A DNA stretch of 64,000 bases, taken from NCBI GenBank assembly GCA_011050085.1, contig DRGL01000015.1:1-64000 (forward strand), read 5' to 3'. Within the stretch, counting starts at the first letter, position 1; each line of letters opens with the position of its first letter. This document shows positions 52,401-61,253 of this stretch, piece by piece. Both the position numbers and the translations under genes were made by a program. The DNA comes from Pricia antarctica. GTDB lineage: Bacteria > Bacteroidota > Bacteroidia > Flavobacteriales > Flavobacteriaceae. The notes under the pieces are model-generated. The model ran no database searches and had not been told where the DNA came from. It was given only the letters and a program-made list of their open reading frames with translations.

Positions 52401-52740
52401 AGACTTTGGAGCTGGACCAGTAATTTTAGATCAGGATTTTTACACCACTTTGGGCAGCGGTTTCAGTTCTTTGAAAGAACAGCATGTATACGATGCGAGC
52501 TGGACCCGTCTGCGGGAGGTAACCTTGGGCTATTCATTGAATTCGAAGACTTTTCAGGATAGCACTAAACTTCAGTCCGTCAACTTCTCTATAACCGGTC
52601 GAAATCTTTGGCTGTTGACCGATGTCGTTGGTGTAGACCCTGAGACAAACCTTACAGGAGCCTCCAATGGCCGAGGTATGGATTATTTCAATAGTCCGGG
52701 TACAGAGTCCTTTATATTTTCTCTTTCTATCAACTTCTAG
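49483..52740 (+). CDS. SusC/RagA-family TonB-linked outer-membrane protein
   Basis: A 1085-residue TonB-dependent transporter of the SusC type. Signal peptide (MKQLLLLSVLFLGACVSINAQ); CarboxypepD_reg domain about 23-95 (ISGNVTDEDGQPLPGVDIII); plug domain 110-230 with IQIRGANTITGNSQPLVIVDGIPI and ASVQILKGASAAALWGSRAANGVIMITTKKG; the rest is a 22-strand beta-barrel ending LSINF. It transports a ligand, usually an oligosaccharide or peptide, across the outer membrane with its SusD partner that starts 15 bp later. The downstream gene is an amidohydrolase, suggesting a nitrogen-containing or peptide-like ligand. Confidence 0.95.
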   Translation: MKQLLLLSVLFLGACVSINAQEIDISGNVTDEDGQPLPGVDIIIKNTIRGTVSDFDGNYQIMGPNDGILMFSSLGYGSKEVAINNQNTIDIILETSAENLSEVVVTALGFEENADQMGATSSKVEGESIARTGEAQLINGMSGRAAGVNITRSAGDPGAGSFIQIRGANTITGNSQPLVIVDGIPISNNSQDDSPNDDGNTSGGVVQQSRLNDLNPNDIASVQILKGASAAALWGSRAANGVIMITTKKGKFGERMNVSFRSSYSVDRINVLHPKQNKFGQGFDGIYSPDASQSWGDKIANRSGGEDLVDTSGPFFEGYITGDRYYTILEKNQRDFLDDSNYDQIFSDGHTRDNSVSLSGGSDDSTFYFSLGHLDQEGTYEANSNYKRSTIRFNTEKRFNDMVKMTTNASYTSSSSDRVQRGNNTSGTMLAYLRNPPDFNITDYIGSYFQDANASPLENRQRSYRRYLGSTATPIYNNPLWPLYKQQNTSDVNRIIISSELKIMPTNWFDLTTRVGIDSYTDQRDSFFPANEVQGAGNGAFREQTTQERELNLDVIGRFSKDIGENFTSTLLLGFNINDRKYNYLGAEITGFLVTTNPPYSFDNAATENKAPFNYRSNVRTSRGYTTLNLTAYESIFLNLSLAGESSSTFGEQTKSTFYYPAADIAWQFSNLSPFQGSKILSFGKLRASYGTVGVQPQPYRTGNDFVAASFSNSPWGDILDGAQYGEGAFIQSTEQGDPLLKPERKTEIELGTDLRFFNNKLKTSFTYYYNEVNDLLVPITLAPSIGFVSKYTNAAKLENRGIELDLSLKIIDNKNFQLTPFLNFNRNRNVVLDLAGTESVYLAGIPDFVSSRAVEGSQVGVLWGGRYARDEGGSLVLDDNGFPTIDPSDGVIGDPNPDWRGGAGINASFKNFSLNILFETSQGNDLYSGTRGVMYNFGTHADNGNEVTLTEDLVNYAGETIPSGTTVRGNIEDFGAGPVILDQDFYTTLGSGFSSLKEQHVYDASWTRLREVTLGYSLNSKTFQDSTKLQSVNFSITGRNLWLLTDVVGVDPETNLTGASNGRGMDYFNSPGTESFIFSLSINF

Positions 52741-52755
52741 AATAAAACAACTCCT

Positions 52756-54201
52756 ATGAAACGTCTATTTTTATGTGTTCTTCTAATCGGATTATTCGCT
52801 TGCGAAGGTATTGTAAATGACCTCAACAATGATCCCAACAATCCTACAGATGCTTCCGCATCATTACTTCTTACCAGTGCCCAATTGGCTAATATTACGA
52901 TTCACGAAGCGCATGTGGCTCGGGTAAGTGGTATGTGGTCAGGTTATTTTACGGGTGTTGATCGGCAATATGCCGACATTCAGGTGTATAATATCAATGG
53001 TGGTAACTTTAGTCAGATTTGGCAGAATATCTACTACGGAGTATTTAATCAATCAAATCTTATCGAAACTAAATCAACTTTTGTAAATAATCGTCTACTG
53101 ACGGGTATAGCCAAGGTATTAAAGGCCCATGCCATTGGAGCGGCAACCGCTGGGTGGGGTGATGTTCCTTTGTCAGAAGTGGCCAATGATGAATTTGACA
53201 ACCCTGCTTTTGATGCTCAAATCGATGTTTATAATAGTTTACAGTCATTGCTCGATGAAGCTATTATTGAATTGGAATCGGGAATTGGTTCGGTAGGGAT
53301 AGCAGATATCTATTTTGCAGGGGACAGTGCTAAATGGTTAGAAGCAGCTTACACCCTAAAAGCCCGCCTATATACCGAAACCAGGGAATATGATATGGCC
53401 TATCTGGCGGCTGAACAAGGTATAAGCACTCCCGAAAATTCCATGATGGCACCCCATGGAAGCACTGTCGGTGCTAATGAAAATACGCTTTATACTTTTG
53501 TAGCACGTTCACGGGCAGGAGATATGAACTCAAGTAATGCATTTATCACCACATTGCTCGACTCAACTAGCCTTGTCTACAGAGGAAATTCCAAAACAGA
53601 TGAAACTGCCCGATATCACTATTACTTTATACCCGCAGAGAATGCAAGGTTCACGGCTGGCACCGAGCCCAACACCTATTCAACCTCGGTGGGCGACTCG
53701 TTACGAGGATTCGCAGGCCAAGACCAAAGTTTCCCACTAATTACCTTTGCTGAAAATATGCTAACTCTGGCAGAAGCTGCCGCTCGCGCTGAGGGATTTG
53801 ATGTTGGTCTTGAACACCTAAATGCCTATAGGGCATACTTAAATGAAGGAGGCTATCTCGACCCTACGTATCAGAACTCTGAATTTTCATATAGGTATGA
53901 ACCCTATACAGCAGCAGACTTTGCTGCCGGTGGTATTGCCAATACAGAAAGCTTACCACAAGATCAGGCATTACTTCAAGAAATATTAGAAGAACGATAT
54001 GTTACCTTTTTTGGACAGTTACTTGGTTTTAATGATATCAGGAGAACTCGTCAGGAGACGATAGGAATCAAAATACAACCGAATACAGGAAATCGCCTGC
54101 CAGAAAGATTCATCTATGGTCAGGAAGAAATTAATTCCAACACTAGCACACCTAACCCGGTGCCGGATATTTTCGTCACCACACCTATTAATTCCTTTTA
54201 A
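52756..54201 (+). CDS. SusD/RagB-family nutrient-binding lipoprotein
   Basis: A 481-residue lipoprotein with the lipid Cys at 16 (LIGLFACEG). Family features are the NDPNNPTDASASLLLTSAQLA opening, the TPR-like helical layout (AVAAATAGWGDVP-like segment AIGAATAGWGDVPLSEVAND; AAYTLKARLYTETREYDMAYLAAEQGI), and the C-terminal NEGGYLDPTYQ region. It belongs to the SusD-like (SusD_2-type) group. It forms the lid over SusC and binds ligand outside the cell. 15 bp from susC and 49 bp before the amidohydrolase, in one operon. Confidence 0.92.
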   Translation: MKRLFLCVLLIGLFACEGIVNDLNNDPNNPTDASASLLLTSAQLANITIHEAHVARVSGMWSGYFTGVDRQYADIQVYNINGGNFSQIWQNIYYGVFNQSNLIETKSTFVNNRLLTGIAKVLKAHAIGAATAGWGDVPLSEVANDEFDNPAFDAQIDVYNSLQSLLDEAIIELESGIGSVGIADIYFAGDSAKWLEAAYTLKARLYTETREYDMAYLAAEQGISTPENSMMAPHGSTVGANENTLYTFVARSRAGDMNSSNAFITTLLDSTSLVYRGNSKTDETARYHYYFIPAENARFTAGTEPNTYSTSVGDSLRGFAGQDQSFPLITFAENMLTLAEAAARAEGFDVGLEHLNAYRAYLNEGGYLDPTYQNSEFSYRYEPYTAADFAAGGIANTESLPQDQALLQEILEERYVTFFGQLLGFNDIRRTRQETIGIKIQPNTGNRLPERFIYGQEEINSNTSTPNPVPDIFVTTPINSF

Positions 54202-54250
54202 TCAAGTTAGTATCGTAAAATTATTAATCCAATACAAGCCACCAAAACTT

Positions 54251-57250
54251 ATGCGTCAAATTTCATATCTCTGCCTACTAAGCCTATCCCTGTTGGGACT
54301 CTTCGCATGCTCTAATTTTAAAGAAAATAAAGAGCAAGCTAGTGAAAACGCTATCGCTGTCAGTCTGAAAGAAGGTACTAACATGGCCGCCGCCCTTTCA
54401 CCCGACAAGAAGTCTTTAGCCCTAGACCTGCAAGGTACCATCTGGGTCATGCCTGCCTCTGGGGGTGAAGCCACCCCCGTCACCGACGAGCTGGGCGATT
54501 GTCACGAACCCACTTGGTCACCCGATGGACAATCCATTGCATTCCATTCCTACAAAGATGGTAACTACCACATCTGGACCGTGCAAAAAGACGGAACTGA
54601 TCTGAAGCAAATAACCTCTGGCCTCTACGATGACCGCGAACCCGACTGGTCGCCTAGCGGAGAAACTATCGTCTTCTCTTCCGATCGCAATGGAAACTAC
54701 GATATCTGGCAGGTTCGCCTGAGTGATCGGTCACTGAGTTCGCTGACCCTGGATGAGGGCAATGATTACAACCCGGCGGTTTCTTCCAACGACGGACAAA
54801 TTGCCTTTGTTTCCGAACGCAGTGACGCTCCCGGTATATATGTGACCAACCAAGGCAAAGAGAAACTTCTGGTACCCTCAGACGAGCAACTAGCTGCTCC
54901 CTCATGGAACGAAAATAATAACCTGGTAAGTTTCACCGCTTACGATGGGCAAAACAGCATCCTACATATTGTGGATGCTGAGAGTGGGAAAACGCATAGT
55001 GGCTCAATTAAAGGTGAAGATATCTTTCCTTTCCGTACCAGTTGGGTGAACGATAGCACTTATTTATATACAGCCGATGGTAAAATCAAGAAACGCACCT
55101 TGGGCCAGAAAGACGCTGAAACCATCGTGTTTCAGGCCACTGTTAATCTAAATCGACCCGGTTACACCCGCAAAACCTATAATTTTGATGATCAGCAAAC
55201 AAAAACCCCAATGGGCATCATGGGACCCATGGTTTCACCCGATGGAAATTCAGTGGCTTTTGCAGCATTGGGCAACCTATATATTCAGGAAATTGGCGCC
55301 GAGCTAACCCAACTGACCAATGATGCTTTTGTGGATATAGACCCGGACTGGTCACCAGATGGAAAATCGATTGTATTTGTCTCTGATCGAGGCGGTAAGA
55401 TGGATCTTTGGTTACAAGATTTGGAAACCAATGTGGCTAAGCAACTTACCGATTTGGAAGAAAGCGCTTTGGCTCCGTCTTTTTCCCCTGATGGTCAATC
55501 CATCGCATTCTATGCTACTGATGCCCGTAATGTATGGGGACGTGGTACATTAAGTATACTGAATGTATCTTCTGGTGAAATCACTCCTATTCATGATCCG
55601 GTATTCGTACCTAGTAAGCCTAGCTGGTCACCGAATGGACAGACTATAGCTTTGATGGCGCTACAGCCCGCGTCTACTCGTTACCGGGAAGGTATGAGTG
55701 AAATTATGCTAGTGTCGATCAATGGGGAAAACGAGCGCTATGTCTCGCCAGATTCTACCCGTACTTCCGGTATGCGGAGCAAAAACGGTCCGCTTTGGTC
55801 TCCTGACGGGACAAAAATAGCATACATACAAGATGGTGTGCTTTGGATTGTGCCTGTTGATGAGAGTGGTGAAATTACCGGAAGTCCTAAGCAACTTACT
55901 GAAGAACTGGCGGCCAAACCCAGTTGGGCCGGTGATTCCAAAAACATGGTCTATCTAGCCACTGATCATTTGAAAAAGATTGATACAGAAACCGGTGCGC
56001 AGAAAGATATTCCTATTGATCTGGAATGGAAACCGCAACTGGCAGAAGGCACCTATGTAGTCCATGCCGGTAGGCTATTTAATGGATTGGACAGCACCTA
56101 TTTGGAAAACATGGACATCCTTATAGAAAATCATCGTTTCAAGGAAATCGTACCTCATCAGGAGCGTACGGACATGAAAATTATCGATGCCTCCAATCAG
56201 GTCGTTATGCCCGGACTCTTTGAGATGCACACGCACCAGCACGCCAGCGTGGGCGAACGTTTGGGGCGCATATGGTTGTCTTATGGAATCACATCGGTTC
56301 GAGAGCCTGGCGCTGATCCTTATGATGCCTTAGAGCGGAAAGAAGCATGGTCCAACGGTACGCGTCCCGGTCCCCGAGAGTTCTTTACCGGTGGGCTTAC
56401 CGATGGTGGTCGTATATACTATGGCTTGGCCAATAGTGTAATCCACGGTCCCCATATGAAATTGGAAATGAAACGTGCCGAGAAGCTAGGTTACGATTTG
56501 ATTAAAACTTATGTACGCATGCCCGATTCCATCCAGAAAGCGATTACTATGGCGGCGCACGACATCGGTATACCCGTATCTTCACATGAGATATTCCCGT
56601 CTACCAAGTATAATGTAGACGCCGTTGAGCACATCCGCGGAACTAGTCGCCGGGGCTATAGCATGAAACAATCCGAACTGAACCGAACCTATGATGATGT
56701 CATTCAACTACTGGCCCAGTCGGGAATGAACATTACACCTACCATAGGATTACAGGGCGGATTTTTTCTGATGATGGAGAAAGACTCCAATCTGATTAAG
56801 AACAGACAGCTCAACGCTCTGTACTCTCCCAGCTATGTGGCTGAGTTGGCAACAGCCTTGCCCCGCATCAAAGCTATGCGGCCAGGCTATGGCTCTAATT
56901 TTGATGATATTTACCAGACAATCACAGCTATTATTAAGGCGGGCGGCCATATGACGGCAGGCACTGATTCTCCGTTTATTCCCTATGGAACCAGCCTACA
57001 TGTAGAAATGCAATTGTTTGTAGAAGCCGGTCTTTCGCCTTATCAAGCTTTACAGGCCGCTACAATCAAATCGGCTGAAGCAGTGGGAGTGGATAAAGAT
57101 TTGGGAACTATTGAAGCTGGTAAATTAGCTGATTTGGTCATTGTAGACGGTGACCCTCTTACCCATATTAAGGATGCCTGGAACGTCAACACAGTTATTA
57201 AAAACGGTATTACCTATGATATTGATGAATTGTTGAAATCTAGTGACTAA
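54251..57250 (+). CDS. TolB/PD40 beta-propeller-amidohydrolase fusion lipoprotein
   Basis: Start at ATG 54251 gives a lipoprotein signal (MRQISYLCLLSLSLLGLFAC, lipid Cys 20); an upstream frame ATG lies inside the SusD gene. The product is 999 residues. Residues 40-600 hold PD40 propeller blades (PTWSPDGQSIAFHS, PDWSPSGETIVFSSDRNGNYDIW, PDWSPDGKSIVFVSDRGGKMDLW, PLWSPDGTKIAYIQDG). Residues 620-990 are a metal-dependent amidohydrolase: HTHQH (H660, H662), LIKTYVR (likely carbamylated Lys), SSHEIFP and VEHIRG (His ligands), and MTAGTDSPF (Asp). It hydrolyses an amide, peptide or cyclic imide after SusCD import. Exact substrate unknown. Confidence 0.9.
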   Translation: MRQISYLCLLSLSLLGLFACSNFKENKEQASENAIAVSLKEGTNMAAALSPDKKSLALDLQGTIWVMPASGGEATPVTDELGDCHEPTWSPDGQSIAFHSYKDGNYHIWTVQKDGTDLKQITSGLYDDREPDWSPSGETIVFSSDRNGNYDIWQVRLSDRSLSSLTLDEGNDYNPAVSSNDGQIAFVSERSDAPGIYVTNQGKEKLLVPSDEQLAAPSWNENNNLVSFTAYDGQNSILHIVDAESGKTHSGSIKGEDIFPFRTSWVNDSTYLYTADGKIKKRTLGQKDAETIVFQATVNLNRPGYTRKTYNFDDQQTKTPMGIMGPMVSPDGNSVAFAALGNLYIQEIGAELTQLTNDAFVDIDPDWSPDGKSIVFVSDRGGKMDLWLQDLETNVAKQLTDLEESALAPSFSPDGQSIAFYATDARNVWGRGTLSILNVSSGEITPIHDPVFVPSKPSWSPNGQTIALMALQPASTRYREGMSEIMLVSINGENERYVSPDSTRTSGMRSKNGPLWSPDGTKIAYIQDGVLWIVPVDESGEITGSPKQLTEELAAKPSWAGDSKNMVYLATDHLKKIDTETGAQKDIPIDLEWKPQLAEGTYVVHAGRLFNGLDSTYLENMDILIENHRFKEIVPHQERTDMKIIDASNQVVMPGLFEMHTHQHASVGERLGRIWLSYGITSVREPGADPYDALERKEAWSNGTRPGPREFFTGGLTDGGRIYYGLANSVIHGPHMKLEMKRAEKLGYDLIKTYVRMPDSIQKAITMAAHDIGIPVSSHEIFPSTKYNVDAVEHIRGTSRRGYSMKQSELNRTYDDVIQLLAQSGMNITPTIGLQGGFFLMMEKDSNLIKNRQLNALYSPSYVAELATALPRIKAMRPGYGSNFDDIYQTITAIIKAGGHMTAGTDSPFIPYGTSLHVEMQLFVEAGLSPYQALQAATIKSAEAVGVDKDLGTIEAGKLADLVIVDGDPLTHIKDAWNVNTVIKNGITYDIDELLKSSD

Positions 57251-57763
57251 CCTTTTTTCTTTTCAGTATGAGCATATACCGCTAACATTCTTTTCCTTTA
57301 GTATGGTCTTTGGGGGTCAGCATTTCGGAGGGTACCCTTTTGAGGTTGCAGTTCGGGTTATCCCCGGTGAATTGGGAGGTAATCGCAAAGGAAAGGGATT
57401 AAAATAGACTTTGAAGTCCGACCAACCTTCAATTTTATCCGACATTGAAGGTCTTATTCTAGAAAAGACGATAGTAAAAATTAACAATACATAGAAAAGC
57501 CAAGGTAGTTGAGAGTTCACTTTGTCAAATAAATCATCGAATAATTTGGGCTACAAGACTAATATGAGTTTTTTTTTGTTTTTTGGAAATTAGTTTTATT
57601 CAGGAATAAAGGGGTAAAAGCTACCTTTCTAAACAATAGGTTGTCCATTTAGAATATACTATTCCAAAACAATTGAGGAATTTAATAACTATAAGTATTA
57701 AAAAAATACGCGATAAAAACAAAAAAGCAGTTACAAAAATCTGTAACTGCTTGATTTTACTTG
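57251..57763. other. 513-bp gene-free stretch with tRNA terminator
   Basis: Holds the 3' end of the SusCD operon and the terminator of the reverse tRNA (57725-57752). A reverse ORF 57317-57520 has no family character. Confidence 0.5.
57725..57752 (-). terminator. Rho-independent terminator of the tRNA gene
   Basis: A perfect 10-bp stem (57725-57734 with 57743-57752) and an 8-base loop. On the reverse strand it is followed by T-rich sequence. It lies 11 bp past the tRNA 3' end. Confidence 0.8.
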
Positions 57764-57837
57764 TGGTCCCACCTGGGCTCGAACCAGGGACCACCTGATT
57801 ATGAGTCAGGTGCTCTAACCAACTGAGCTATAGGACC
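57764..57837 (-). tRNA. tRNA with CAT anticodon (tRNA-Met or lysidine-type tRNA-Ile)
   Basis: A 74-base cloverleaf on the reverse strand: acceptor stem GGTCCTA/TGGGACC (one G-T pair), D-arm AGCTCAGTTGGTTAGAGC, anticodon stem CCTGA/TCAGG around CTCATAA (CAT), T-arm with TTCGAGC, discriminator A. The 3' CCA is not encoded. A CAT anticodon can be elongator Met, initiator Met or Ile (lysidine); the GG-rich acceptor stem without initiator features leaves elongator Met or Ile2. Followed by a terminator. Confidence 0.95.
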
Positions 57838-57937
57838 GGTTTTTTTCGAAACAGATGGCAAATTTAACTATTTGTCGGTAACGGACAAAGTAATTTATAG
57901 GTAATTGGCATTGCCTTTCCGACGGGCTATCCGAATA

Positions 57938-58339
57938 CTAAACTATTTCTTGACATAACTCTATCAAAACCCCATTGGTCCCCTTCGGATGTAAAAAAAC
58001 GACCAGCTTATTATCTGCCCCTTTTTTTGGTTTCTCATTTAAAACTGTAAATCCTTCCGACTTCAAGCGCTGGACTTCTGATGTAATATCGCCTACTGCA
58101 AATGCGATATGATGTATGCCCTCCCCCCGCTTTTCCAGAAACTTTGCAATAGGACTATCATCATTCAAGGCTGCCAAAAGTTCGATTTTACTTTCGCCCA
58201 TTTTAAAAAATGCCGTTTTGACGCCTTCCGATGCAACTTCCTCCGTTTTATAGGACGCTGTTCCCAATAATTTCTCAAACATGGTGTTGGAAATTTCAAG
58301 ATCTTTAACTGCGATACCGATATGTTCTATATTTTTCAC
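57938..58339 (-). CDS. mce: Methylmalonyl-CoA epimerase
   Basis: A 133-residue VOC-fold protein that interconverts (R)- and (S)-methylmalonyl-CoA in propionate metabolism. Start IEHIGIAVKDLEISNTMFEKLLG holds the first metal His; IAFAVGDITSEVQRLKSEGF and VFLHPKGTNGVLIEL supply the second half with the terminal Glu ligand. Length and motifs are exactly those of the epimerase. It is divergent from rbfA. Confidence 0.93.
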   Translation of the reverse strand: MKNIEHIGIAVKDLEISNTMFEKLLGTASYKTEEVASEGVKTAFFKMGESKIELLAALNDDSPIAKFLEKRGEGIHHIAFAVGDITSEVQRLKSEGFTVLNEKPKKGADNKLVVFLHPKGTNGVLIELCQEIV

Positions 58340-58501
58340 TTTTTAGTGGTGTAGCTTGTTTCAGGCGTGTCAAAAAGCTTGCAACTCATTTCTGTTGAGT
58401 TCATTGTATACCCTGGCCCAATTTTGATCACTTTTTAAGTCCCTAAATCAATAGCGATGCTTCTTACTAAGGGCTACTACTAAATTACGCTTAATTCTCC
58501 G

Positions 58502-58509
58502 TATTTTTG
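58502..58509 (+). promoter_or_regulatory. -7 box of rbfA, adjacent to the start codon
   Basis: TATTTTTG matches TAnnTTTG exactly and ends 5 bp before ATG 58514, so transcription would begin at or within a few bases of the start codon and the mRNA would be leaderless or nearly so. No -33 box seen. Confidence 0.45.
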
Positions 58510-58513
58510 CCCC

Positions 58514-58906
58514 ATGGAAACACAACGACAGAAAAAGATTGCGGGCGTAATTCAAGAGGACATCGCAGATATACTTCAGCGTTCGGCCATTGAGGGCGGA
58601 TTAAAGGGTACTTTGATTTCTGTGACCAAAGTGTCGGTACCTACGGATCTTTCCCTAGCCAAAGTCTACCTCAGCATCTTTCCGAACAAAAATGCGGCTG
58701 AAATTATGGAAGGTATTACCTCAAACCAACCTTTGATCAAACACGAATTGGCACAGCGCACCCGACATCAGTTGCGACGTGTACCTGAATTATCCTTTTT
58801 CTTGGATGACTCCCTTGATTACATTGAAAACATCGAGAAATCGCTTAAAGGGGATGAAAATCCGATTGAAAATCGCGACCTGTTGGCTAAAAGGAAGAAA
58901 ATCTAA
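58514..58906 (+). CDS. rbfA: Ribosome-binding factor A
   Basis: A 130-residue KH-type protein that binds the 30S subunit late in assembly. The N-terminus METQRQKKIAGVIQEDIADIL and the block DLSLAKVYLSIFP followed by LRRVPELSFFLDDSLDYIENIEK are family hallmarks. The gene begins 5 bp after a -7 box and is followed after 23 bp by a permease gene, a common flavobacterial order. Confidence 0.95.
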   Translation: METQRQKKIAGVIQEDIADILQRSAIEGGLKGTLISVTKVSVPTDLSLAKVYLSIFPNKNAAEIMEGITSNQPLIKHELAQRTRHQLRRVPELSFFLDDSLDYIENIEKSLKGDENPIENRDLLAKRKKI

Positions 58907-58929
58907 TACCTGTTTAAACCGATGCTGCC

Positions 58930-60126
58930 TTGAATTTTCCGTTCTATATCGCCAAACGTTATGTGCGCTCTAAAAGCAGCCAAAACGCAGTAAACGTTAT
59001 CAATTTTATTACCTTCTTGGTCATCGTCATTGGTTCTGCAGCTCTTTTCATCGTTTTATCCGGTTTTTCTGGCTTAAAAACCTTTAGCTTATCCTTTAGC
59101 TATACTTTCGATCCAGATTTAAAAGCGGCTCCGATTACCGGAAAGTTTTTTGAACTATCCCCTGAACAGGAGCAAAAATTACAACGTATTGATGGAATAG
59201 CATCCTATGCCAAAGAACTGGAAGAAAAAGTTTCACTCAGGCATAGGGAAAAAAGTCACATCGCTACGATCAAAGGTGTAGATTCGAACTACCAACGCGT
59301 AACCGGTATAGACAGCACCATTCAATATGGCACATGGCGTATCAATGCTCAGGATGCCGTTGCGGGCATTGGTATCTCGAGAATTTTGGGGATAACCACC
59401 AATGAATACAGACATCCGTTAACCGTTCTAGCGTTAAAACCGGGCAAAGGTCCAATCAGAATAGAAAAAGATATTAAAACCAAACAACTAGTTCTTAGCG
59501 GACTATATGGTATTGAAGAAAATTTGGATAAAAAATACATTTTTGCCGATTTATCCTCCGTTCAGCAGCTGTTAGACAAGAAAAGCAATCAAATCTCAGG
59601 CATAAATTTTAAATTGGATGCTACCTTGGATAACACATCCCTAAAAAATCAAATCACGACAATTTTAGGAAACAACATCGTTCTTAAAGACAGGCAAGAG
59701 CTCAACGGTTCGTTACATAGGATGTTGAATACCGAGAATTTAGCCACGTATCTCATCTTTACGCTTGTACTCATAATTGCCTTATTTAATGTGGTCGGCG
59801 CCATTATTATGATGATATTAGACAAGCAGCAAAACTCCAAAACCCTCTTCAACCTTGGGGTTACCATTAAAAAGTTACGCCGTATTTATTTTGTTCAGGG
59901 CATATTGGTGACTACTACAGGCGGTATCATTGGTGTAGCCTTGGCCTCATTATTAATCTGGTCACAATTATCTTTTGGATGGTTAAAAATCACGCCTTCC
60001 TTGCCCTATCCGGTAGAATACCAGCTGATAAATGTTGTTATCGTTCTTCTTACGATTATAGTCTTGGGGATAATTGCATCAAAGATTGCGAGTAGCCGGA
60101 TTACAAAGAAATTGATTGCGGGCTAA
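58930..60126 (+). CDS. ABC transporter permease, LolC/LolE-type FtsX family
   Basis: A 398-residue inner-membrane permease. The opening FPFYIAKRYVRSKSSQNAVNVIN and the four-helix FtsX layout (one helix near 25-45, three at 270-390) fit lipoprotein-releasing LolC/E proteins. The large periplasmic domain spans 50-265. Start is TTG at 58930 because no ATG gives the conserved N-terminus. It would pull lipoproteins from the inner membrane with a LolD-type ATPase that is not in the window. Follows rbfA by 23 bp. Confidence 0.88.
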   Translation: MNFPFYIAKRYVRSKSSQNAVNVINFITFLVIVIGSAALFIVLSGFSGLKTFSLSFSYTFDPDLKAAPITGKFFELSPEQEQKLQRIDGIASYAKELEEKVSLRHREKSHIATIKGVDSNYQRVTGIDSTIQYGTWRINAQDAVAGIGISRILGITTNEYRHPLTVLALKPGKGPIRIEKDIKTKQLVLSGLYGIEENLDKKYIFADLSSVQQLLDKKSNQISGINFKLDATLDNTSLKNQITTILGNNIVLKDRQELNGSLHRMLNTENLATYLIFTLVLIIALFNVVGAIIMMILDKQQNSKTLFNLGVTIKKLRRIYFVQGILVTTTGGIIGVALASLLIWSQLSFGWLKITPSLPYPVEYQLINVVIVLLTIIVLGIIASKIASSRITKKLIAG

Positions 60127-60222
60127 CATTCTTGTTCTTGGAGCCAGTAATTCCATAAGCGGATTTCAAGGTACACTAGTAACTACATGCAGCTTATAAA
60201 TTTGATTTTAAGGGACTACTGA

Positions 60223-61221
60223 TTATGTTCCCGCAAACTCAAAATCACCGAAACGTTCCAATACCTCATCAAAAGCCGCAAAAACATCAACGGAGTCATC
60301 GCTGGTCACCATTTTCATGCGGTAGTCTTTAAAATGGGGTATACCCTTAAAGTAATTTGTGTAATGGCGGCGGGTCTCAAAGACGCCTAATTTTTCGCCT
60401 TTCCAATCAATCGCCATTTGAAGGTGGCGCCGAGCAGCTTCAACGCGTTCGTTCATAGTGGGTGGCGCTGCGTGTGCACCTGTCTTGATAAAGTGTTTCA
60501 CCTCTCTGAAGAACCAAGGATATCCGATACTGGCTCGACCGATCATAGCACCATCGAGCCCATAATCGTCGCGCATACGTACCGCTGCCTCGGGGGTATC
60601 AACATCACCGTTTCCGAATACGGGAATATGCATGCGAGAATTATTTTTTACCTCGGCAATAGGTTTCCAATCGGCGCTGCCCTTATACATCTGGGCACGT
60701 GTACGGCCGTGTATGGCAATGGCCTTGCAACCGACATCTTGCAGCCGCTCTGCAACTTCAACAATTTTTATCGATGTTTCGTCCCAACCCAAACGGGTTT
60801 TTACCGTAATCGGAAGATTAGTGCGCTCTACCATGGCTTTAGTCAGGGATACCATTAAATCGATATCTTTTAAGATTCCAGCTCCCGCTCCTTTACTTAC
60901 TACTTTTTTTACGGGACAGCCAAAATTAATATCAATGATGTCTGGCTTGGATTTTTCTACAATTTCCACCGATTGCAGCATCGAATCAAGGTTAGCTCCA
61001 AAGATTTGAATGCCGACAGGACGTTCCTTCTCATAGATATCCAACTTCATTACGCTTTTCGCGGCATCACGTATAAGTCCCTCTGAAGAAATAAATTCGG
61101 TGTATACTACATCTGCGCCCTGCTCTTTGCATAGCGCACGAAAAGGCGGGTCGCTAACGTCTTCCATCGGAGCGAGCAGCAGCGGAAAATCAGGCAGTTG
61201 TATATCGGCTATCTTGGGCAC
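60223..61221 (-). CDS. dusB: tRNA-dihydrouridine synthase
   Basis: The flavoenzyme reduces uridines to dihydrouridine in tRNA. Start chosen at GTG 61221 (VPKIADIQLPDFPLLLAPMEDV) because related proteins begin there and a -7 box (TATTTTTG, 61248-61241 reverse) lies inside the longer frame from TTG 61251. FMN and catalytic motifs are PLLLAPMEDVSDPPFRALC, INFGCPVKKVVSKGAGAG (catalytic Cys), IAIHGRTRAQMYKG and PVFGNGDVDTPEAA, and GLDGAMIGRASIGYPWFFRE. Convergent with the permease. Confidence 0.93.
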   Translation of the reverse strand: MPKIADIQLPDFPLLLAPMEDVSDPPFRALCKEQGADVVYTEFISSEGLIRDAAKSVMKLDIYEKERPVGIQIFGANLDSMLQSVEIVEKSKPDIIDINFGCPVKKVVSKGAGAGILKDIDLMVSLTKAMVERTNLPITVKTRLGWDETSIKIVEVAERLQDVGCKAIAIHGRTRAQMYKGSADWKPIAEVKNNSRMHIPVFGNGDVDTPEAAVRMRDDYGLDGAMIGRASIGYPWFFREVKHFIKTGAHAAPPTMNERVEAARRHLQMAIDWKGEKLGVFETRRHYTNYFKGIPHFKDYRMKMVTSDDSVDVFAAFDEVLERFGDFEFAGT

Positions 61222-61240
61222 ACCTATTTTTTTAGGATTG

Positions 61241-61248
61241 CAAAAATA
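61241..61248 (-). promoter_or_regulatory. -7 box of dusB
   Basis: Reverse TATTTTTG, an exact TAnnTTTG, 20 bp upstream of GTG 61221. It overlaps the possible TTG start at 61251, so the shorter start is preferred. Confidence 0.45.
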
Positions 61249-61253
61249 CAAAA

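Noticed and set aside
54116-54250. Longer N-terminus for the propeller-amidohydrolase from a start inside SusD
   Set aside because: The lipoprotein signal begins exactly at ATG 54251; the upstream codons have no signal function.
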